From NCBI RefSeq assembly GCF_014839805.1, contig NC_051128.1, positions 13,034,466 through 13,098,465 of the forward strand: a stretch of DNA of 64,000 nucleotides, read 5' to 3'. A program made the position numbers and the translations under genes. Below, piece after piece: positions 57,293 to 64,000 of the stretch. Source of the stretch: Manduca sexta. Its lineage: Eukaryota > Arthropoda > Insecta > Lepidoptera > Sphingidae. Below the pieces are notes generated by a model. The model saw only the letters and a list, made by a program, of their open reading frames with translations, did not search any database and was not told the origin of the DNA. Position 1 is the first letter of the stretch, and each line of letters begins with the position of its first letter.

Positions 57293-57774
57293 ATGAAGTG
57301 GTTTTCGTTGTTCGTGTTGTGGTTGTGCCTTATTAGCGCGTTGGCGATGCCGCATGGATATAATGATACTGTCACTGTGTCTACGGAAACAATTCTTTCG
57401 ATAAAGAAACGCCATGTGCTCCTTGGATTTAAATGCCCAAAGGGATACGTAAAACTATTAAAAGTGTGCATCAAGTAAGTAATTTGACTATTAATACATG
57501 TAGTGATTTATTATGATAATTTAAAAAATTGGAATCTTTAAACATCGTTGGATTTCTGATGAAATCCTTTATTGTTTTTTCTTGCGTTTGTGTTTTTTGT
57601 AAATCGTTCTTTAACGGTTTTCAGTTTTTTTTTTTCAAAGATTTGTCGAGTATTAGTAATATAACCGTCCTACATGCTGCTGATAACAGAAAATTATATA
57701 ATTACAATCACAAACGGGATGCATTCCGCTTCGACTCAAACTTAACAGTGGTAAATTCGTTACAAAAATTATAA
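57293..57774 (+). CDS. Gene 6: clade B peptide precursor with stop-loss extension (two exons)
   Basis: Exon 1 is 57293-57474 and exon 2 is 57657-57774, with a phase-2 intron of 182 bp. Exon 1 differs from gene 5 at two bases: one silent, and one turning the furin site R-K-K-R into I-K-K-R (residue 37), removing the P4 arginine. Signal peptide 1-18 and C48/C59 are kept. The donor GTAAGT again overlaps TAA. Exon 2 starts like gene 5 (-N-N-I-T-V-L-H-A-A-D-N-R-K), but the TGA stop is TTA, so the frame continues 26 codons (L-Y-N-Y-N-H-K-R ... Q-K-L) to a predicted 99 residues. It may be diverging in function or decaying. Transcription and splicing are inferred. Confidence 0.72.
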
Positions 57775-57839
57775 TAATTGTAATAGCTGACGTGTATGTT
57801 ACTTATATTTAAAATGTATGTGTTTTAATTTTGCTGGTG

Positions 57840-58080
57840 GTAGATATACTTTATGTCCGCCCAGAAAGCAACCACGTGGCCCACGCGTGTCGCGTTCCGG
57901 GATCAGCCTGTGTATAACCGATTCCAACAGGAACTATAATTATGTCGTCAGTCGATATTCTATGAGACTTCGCTGCACCTGATGGTAAGCGTAGTGGGAT
58001 CCAGACAGTTTCGTCTGACGTTGATATGATTATATCTCGCCAGTTGTCACAATTACGCCGGCTTGTTTGTATCCCGATTA
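57840..58080 (+). repeat. Repeat family 4 copy (unit 2)
   Basis: Paralogous with 50505-50745 and with the split copy at 17222-18055. Confidence 0.65.
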
Positions 58081-58451
58081 TGTCTTATCCTACTTCCAAA
58101 ATATTCAGCATAAACACAAAGGTGTGAAAATATGATATGTTTCTAGAATTAATCGCAGAAAACTTACTCTATGGTAATCTCTCGAAGGAATTGAATCCTT
58201 TGTATACAAAAAAGAAACTTTTTTGTGAAGATATATACAGATCATAACCATTGTATCTTTGTTACAGAATACATGATGAAGATTATGATTACTATGAATA
58301 AATTGGAAAATGAAACATCTTAGCAACCAAACTATACAACATTTGAGAATTCCAGTTGAATTTCTCACCGATGGAAGATGGAGTGTCAATAATGCCATTT
58401 TGTGAAGATCTTTATTATTATAACGAACGTAAATTAACTTTTATCTAATTA

Positions 58452-58709
58452 CTAGTTGACCCGACAGACATTGTCCCGTCTTAACTATGAATCTGCAGCG
58501 CGCATTCTGTCAATCACAGACAGTTATTTCAAACAATTGACAGTTATATAAAATTAACATTTCGGTTAAGTTTTCTTAAATTTTCTAATTTTCCTCGTAA
58601 TTTATTGAATATTTTCTTTCATAAGAACCTTCTCCTGACAATAACAAACACAACAAAAAAAATAGTGAAATCGGTCCAGCCGTTCACGCGTGATGGCATG
58701 ACCAAGGGA

Positions 58710-58757
<48 letters not shown>
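58452..58757 (+). mobile_element. Family 3 element with long TA tail
   Basis: Inserted between 'tctaattac' and 'attacgaataattg'. The gene 2 block shows the unoccupied site (ctaattattacgaataattg near 16875), with ATTAC as likely target duplication. The (TA)n tail at about 58710-58755 supports retroposition. Confidence 0.75.
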
Positions 58758-58758
<1 letters not shown>

Positions 58759-59454
58759 TATAGATTACGAATAATTGTAAGCGGTGGATAATTTCGGAGA
58801 GATATTAAGTCGAGACAATTTCGAAATCGATATTTACTGAGGTATTACTGCTTAATCTACTTTAAGGATTGGTTCTAATGTCGCCGATGTACTAGTGTTG
58901 TGATATATAGTAATAAGCGTTTAATTATTGAGTCAATTGCACGTAGAACATAGTTTAGTTTTCATAGCTGCGTTCTGCACAAAAGTATACAAATTTATTT
59001 ATTTATTTTAGTTTCTCCAGCAGATTATACATTGAATTAACACACAGGAGTAGTGTAACGATAATTATATACGTACATCGTTAAATTATACTATTATTAC
59101 GAGTAAATACCTAAAATTATATTATGTTATAGTTAAAAGCAAACAGAACACAAACGGAATTAAGAATTGGCGGCATGAGAACCAAAGTATTTAAAAATAC
59201 TATGTTTTATAAATTAGGTCAGCTATGCGAGTCATATACTTACATGTCATAGGTTCATTATAAATTCGCAAACGACGCTAATCGTCATAGTGACATTATT
59301 ACTAAACGTTAGTGATAATGACGTTAGGTATTTGATAATTTTCAGTATTTTAGAGCTTATACCAATGTAGGATTACACTTATATCAATTTGGTCTCAGTA
59401 TGACGGCGTCATTATAATGTAAACAGAGTTAATTAAATAATGTAAAGTTTGAAG

Positions 59455-60115
59455 GCCAATTGCGAAAGGTCCACATAACCAAATTCCTACCAGCTTCACT
59501 TTTGTAATTGATGTTAGCAAACTTATAAATAGTAAGCGGCGATAGCCTAGTTGGGTGTGGAACGGACTGCCAAGACGAATGTCCGCATGTTCAAATCCCA
59601 AGGGCACACGCCTCTGACTTTTCAAAAATCATGTGTGTATTCTTTGTGAATTTATCGTTCGCTTTAACGGTGAAGGAAAACATCGTGAGGAAACCTGCAC
59701 ATCTGAGAAGTTCTCTACAGGAATTTCGAAGGTGTGTGAAGTTTACCAACCCGCACTAGGCCAGCGTGGTGGACTAAGGCCTAATCCCTCTCAGTAGTAG
59801 AGGAGGCCCGTGCTCAGCAGTGGGCAAGTATATAATACAGGGCTGATATTATTATTATTATTATTAAACTAATTAATAATGATGTTATTAACAAATAAAT
59901 AATTAACATTTGTATCGTAGTCGTTATAGAATCCAAATATAATTTGCATACATACATAGTACCGCGCCTCTATTCCATAGGGGTTGGCAGAGACTATGGA
60001 TTGCCACATTGCACAATGCCAAATATAATTTGTATCAGTACATACCTACATTTTGCGTCGGCTTCGATTTCGGAAAAAATCACTCTTTGCTGCAGAAATC
60101 TGGTTGTTTAGACCC
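59455..60115 (+). repeat. Fold-back repeat interrupted by a SINE
   Basis: Left part at 59455-59532 (aaggtccacataacc...cagcttcac) and right part at about 59870-60115 (gcgtcggcttcgatttcgg). The gene 2 block has the uninterrupted version, inverted, at about 15465-15720. Confidence 0.55.
59533..59866 (+). mobile_element. tRNA-derived SINE (family 1), full length
   Basis: 'agcggcgatagcctagttgg' to 'gggctgatattattattatt'. It is absent from the gene 2 block at the aligned place, so it is a late insertion. Confidence 0.8.
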
Positions 60116-60401
60116 TTTTCCACTGATATTTATAGATATAAATATATAGGTAGGTTTTTCACACACCTGCGATAGAAATAGTGACTACGACAGGAATATT
60201 TTTATTATTTATGATTTCTATTTGTAATTTAGCTCGCTGGTGCAGCTATTCCAAAATATTAATTTGCTTTAATTTTACTTTGTTATGTATGTCTTTTATT
60301 TTATCTCGTGTGTCTTTGATTTTGTATGTAATACTCTTTGAAAATGTAAGGACTGGATTTTATTATCAATGAGATTACACGTCATAAAAGCTTTCTCTAG
60401 T

Positions 60402-60652
60402 AGTTGACCCGACAGACGTTGTCCCGTTTTTAGTATGAATTTGCAGCGCGCATTCTACCAATCGCAGAAATTAACTTTTCTTAAATTTTCTAACGTTCCG
60501 CTCAACTTCTTAAATTTTTTCTTTCATAAGATCCTTCTACTGACAATAACGAACACAATAAAAAATATTGTGAAATCGGTCCAGCCGTTCACGCGTGATG
60601 GCGTGACCGAGAGAAGTAGAAATTCATTTTTATATATATATAGATATTGTGA
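60402..60652 (+). mobile_element. Family 3 element, second copy of unit 2
   Basis: 'tgacccgacagacgttgtcc' to 'ttatatatatatagatattg'. A ~40-bp internal part after 'caatcgcag' is deleted compared with other copies. Confidence 0.7.
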
Positions 60653-60964
60653 TAATTCCAGTTGTATTAAGTATGAGTATTTAGTATTTTTTTTTTATAT
60701 TACAAATGTTGTGTTTTATAATTTATTTGTAATTTATTGTTATTAAAGACCGATTGTGTTCCTTGTACTTAAGATGTTTTATGAATTATAAGATTACTTG
60801 AAATATGTTGTATTATTTCATAATGTTCTCTGTTGAGGAGTTAATGTAGCATCAATTAAATCAGTGGCCTTGACCTAATGCATTTTCAATCTGATCTTTC
60901 CGATAAACCTAAATTTAAACTAGAAAGTTCTTTAAAAGATTCGGGATTTTTGCCGAAAATATTT

Positions 60965-61165
60965 AATTGCTTCTGTCCGCGGCGTCGCGTCGCCTGCGTA
61001 ACAAGTTTTCCCGGGATAAAAAGTGTAGTCTACAGCACTAAGGAGTAATTTAGCTTCCTATTAATGAAACATTTTTCAGAAAACTGAAAATCAGTTCAGT
61101 ACTTCCAGATTTTACCCTACAAACAAACAAAGTTAGAAACTTTAACTTTTTATAATGTTAGTATA
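60965..61165 (+). repeat. Non-LTR 3' tail (family 5), unit 2
   Basis: Paralogous with 51700-51885, with an extra 'cgtcg' in the 'ggcgtcgcgtcgcctgcg' part. Confidence 0.6.
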
Positions 61166-61371
61166 GATTCATGGTTCATTTTTGGTAAAATGGTTTCATG
61201 TATAGCAGAAACACAACGCATTTCATTGTACCGCTATAAACCTATAAAGGACGAAAAATATCACTACACATTGTTTTGCTATATCTCAAAGGGATTAGGC
61301 AGTGTTTTAAATGAAAGCTGCCCGTCCTTGATTCTTTCCGACATATTTAACTTTTTTTTTTATTTCTTTGA

Positions 61372-61600
61372 TTGACGAGGCGAGCTTACCGTTCGCCTGA
61401 TGTAGCCCGAGTTTAGTAGCCATCCTGAGACACGAGATGTTAAGTCTTATTTTGTCCAGTAGTTACACTGGCTACTGGCTACTAATGTCTTTTAAACGAA
61501 GACAACAGTGACTACACACTGCTGCTTGGCATCAGAAATAAACACTGCGATGGTAATTACATAGTACATACCCAGGCAGACTCTCACATTATGAGAGACC
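61372..61600 (-). repeat. Repeat family 2 copy, internally deleted
   Basis: The order is reversed and complete at the outer end (gcagactctcac), but the central 'gggcggtcgtat' region is deleted ('cctgatgtagcccgag'). Confidence 0.65.
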
Positions 61601-61970
61601 AGCCAGTAAAAATCCCATCCCCGCAGTGGAAAAAATTTAATTAGAAAGTAGAATAGTTTATAAGATAGAAGTAGAAAGTCTAAGCAGAATAATTAAGGAC
61701 TGATTAATGATAAATATCTTTTCAAGATAAGCAACAATAATATATTTAATTGCTAAATATGCATCGTGATTTTATAGTCGTTTTCAAATCAAAATGTGGT
61801 TACTTAGAATAATTTGTAGAACCAAGAAAAAAAAGTGAATTCATTGTACTGTTGATAATTAAAAAAATAGTTTATGATACTTTCGAAAATAGGTTTCATA
61901 AGTATTATTCATTACCATCACCAATCATTACCGTATACGAGTATACTTTCACGGTTTTTATAATATTATA

Positions 61971-63712
61971 TAATAATATCAGCTCTGTATTATTTACTGT
62001 CCCACTGCTGGGCACCGGCCTCCTCTACTACTAAGAGGGATCAGGCCTTAGTCCACCAGGCTGGCCTAGTGCGGATTGGTAGACTTCACACACCCTCAAA
62101 ATCCCTATAGATTACTTCTCAGCTATGCAGGTTTTCCTCACGATATTTTCCTTCACCGTCAAAGCTGGAAATACTTCACAAAGCATACACGCATTATTAT
62201 AGGAAAATTAGAGATGTGCCCTTGGGTTTTGAACCTGCGGACATTCGTCTCGGCAGTCCGTCCCACACCCGACTACTTTATCGTCGAACATTTTTTTTAT
62301 TGATTTATATGAAAACTCGATAAAAGTAAATTTTCACCTGCTAAAACTGGATAGCTTGTTTTATTTGGATGACGCAATTTGTAAAGATAAGCTGACACAC
62401 ACCGTCATTAAATGTGTTGTAAGAAAGTATCGCCATATAGCGTAACATTATTTATACATTACCTAGTATTCATAATACTTACTATTTATTTATTCATTTC
62501 ATATACAGACTTAGAAATTGAGAAAATTACACCATCTAATTTTAAGTTTAAGTTGAAAACTTTCTTTTTAATCGATCAATAAGTTTACGTATATTTGGTA
62601 TATACAGATTTACCTGGCCATTAGGAAATGATTATTTTATTTTTTGTATATTATACTAAGTACCTATAGTTAAGTATCGTTACTGTTCTAAAATCTTATC
62701 AGATCTAATATAAATCTCTGTGGTTTGATAGATGCTATAATTGTGTAATTATTGTATTTTTGTGTAAACGATAATTAAAAAAATAAAAAAAAAAGGCATA
62801 CAGTATTTTATTAGCACCCAAACTAAGCTGCGCTTGTATTGGGCTGCCGTAATAAAAGTTACAATGCAAGATTAGCCGCAAACAGAAAACAATGCAATTT
62901 AACTACTAAGTACTACTGCAACTATTAAAAACTGAGATGTTTGGATGTATACTTTAAAAATAAACGCGGCCATACACAAGGTCGTAAATCACAGCGGCCC
63001 GCGCGTCGTGTTTCGGGATTAGCTTGTCTATAACTACTAGGTTTCAAGGCCGGCATAAATCTTTCGACTGGCGAGGGATAATCACTCGTTTGTCGACACA
63101 GACGCCTGAAATCGGGTCATATGGACCTTTCGCAACTGCCTTTTTTATATGAAAAGAAAACAAAAACACTAATCAAGTTCCGAATTAATAGGCTACTTTT
63201 ATACAAGGACAATGAGTTTATTTATTTTATATTCAACGATTGAGAATATTCAACTGTTGACAACTGCTCTTACGTCATCTAGGTATAAAACTAAAAATCC
63301 AATACTTCTCTTTGCAGAAAAACAAATTGCTTTCTATAAATATATCATGAATTATTTATATTCTAGGAGTAACACTTTAAACGGAATGGGTTACTAATTA
63401 TAATCTATATTTACTATTAATTATAACCAAAGTTCACAATTGAATTATAAATAGCAATTTATCAGGGAAAGGGACGGATCCAAACGTTCATTCATGTATA
63501 AATAACTCATAATATTCCTCATTCATTGATGAGCTCTTAGCATTATGGAGGGCCATATTTTACGAGAAGGCGGGTTCGTCTTTACGACGAGATAAAATAC
63601 ATCGGAAAATTAGACAGGTAGAGAAGATTTTAGAGGTTGATACAATTTAGAAGTTTTTATAACGACCTGAATAAGTCTTCTAAATCTAAAATAAACTAGT
63701 AATATATACCTT
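61971..63712 (-). repeat. Right arm of the inverted duplication
   Basis: Reverse-complement of 40493-42237 over 61971-63620 (including a SINE at 61971-62290 and a family 4 piece at 62950-63130), then of 37850-37955 over 63622-63712. The 2.53 kb between these two source blocks is missing. The last ~290 bp of the window hold nothing I can assign. Confidence 0.75.
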
Positions 63713-64000
63713 CCACGTTATTCTTAGTATATTTTGGAAAATAAACTGAGAGTAATCAATAATACTTTAAACAGGCAAATATAAAAAATATCTAAAGGTA
63801 TAAATATACGATTAATAATAACAAACAACCTATCCTAGCTATCATTAAGAATATTTTAGATCAATAAAATAGTGGATAATGTTTTATGTTCCTCAAACTG
63901 AAACTTTTATTTGACAGTTATTGTGTAGCAACGTGTAAGTAATCGCCTCTATCGATATATTTGTATAATGTAATACGTACTAGATTTGGCGTTCCGAACA

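Larger units (their letters stand above)
52494..61600 (+). repeat. Tandem segmental duplication, unit 2 (carries gene 6)
   Basis: Collinear with unit 1 but longer: it keeps the 58.76-60.40 kb segment that unit 1 has lost and has its own SINE insertions at 56458-56724 and 59533-59866. Identity is high in the left half and somewhat lower near the genes. Confidence 0.85.

Noticed and set aside
1..64000. CRISPR arrays, rRNA genes, intact tRNA genes
   Set aside because: None seen. tRNA-like boxes occur only within SINEs, and repeated units are transposon-derived or the tandem array at 44.9-45.4 kb.

Overview
The window looks like a moth or butterfly (Lepidoptera) nuclear genome. It is AT-rich, has no bacterial-style gene packing, and is crowded with repeat types I recognise from Lepidoptera: tRNA-derived SINEs ending in ATT repeats, non-LTR 3' tails, MITEs with TA target duplications and hAT elements. 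No species can be named from the sequence alone.

The supported host genes are six small genes for secreted peptides, all of one family. Each encodes a signal peptide, a short propeptide ending in a furin-type R-x-K-R site, and a mature peptide of about 26-34 residues with a single C-P-x-G-x7-C loop (ten residues between two cysteines). There are two clades. Clade A is gene 1 (5592-5980, -), gene 3 (31526-32089, -) and gene 4 (35886-36508, -). Clade B is gene 2 (18222-18656, -), gene 5 (49952-50354, +) and gene 6 (57293-57774, +). In all six, the apparent stop codon TAA lies inside a perfect splice donor GTAAGT. A plausible second micro-exon lies 160-395 bp downstream in the matching phase, so reading the first ORF alone gives the wrong C-terminus. 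The loop resembles bee secapin in spacing and lepidopteran ENF/growth-blocking cytokines in its G positions. A secreted immune or signalling peptide is likely, but the function is unproven.

Layout: 1-5.2 kb is repeats, including an inverted SINE pair and a 421-bp hAT MITE; 5.3-6.2 kb is gene 1; 6.2-13.4 kb is repeats and sequence I cannot assign; 13.5-20.4 kb is the gene 2 block, invaded by a retroposon, two MITEs and a hAT relic; 21.63-25.96 kb is a 4.3-kb DNA transposon with TA target duplication and a dead multi-exon ORF; 26-30 kb is mostly unassigned, with two candidate orphan exons at 29.3 and 29.94 kb; 31.1-36.7 kb holds genes 3 and 4 on a ~4.4-kb tandem duplication; 37-44.9 kb is repeats and one arm of a large inverted duplication; 44.9-45.4 kb is a ~120-bp tandem array; 45.38-61.6 kb is a tandem duplication (about 7.1 and 9.1 kb) carrying genes 5 and 6, each unit also holding a dead P-element/THAP9-type transposase and a head-to-head SINE pair; 61.97-63.71 kb is the other arm of the inverted duplication.

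The gene 2, 5 and 6 segments are homologous over several kilobases, with gene 2 inverted relative to the others. Each therefore supplies 'empty sites' that date transposon insertions in the others. The peptide family seems to have grown by repeated segmental duplication. Gene 6 is diverging fastest, having lost both its stop codon and the P4 arginine of its cleavage site.
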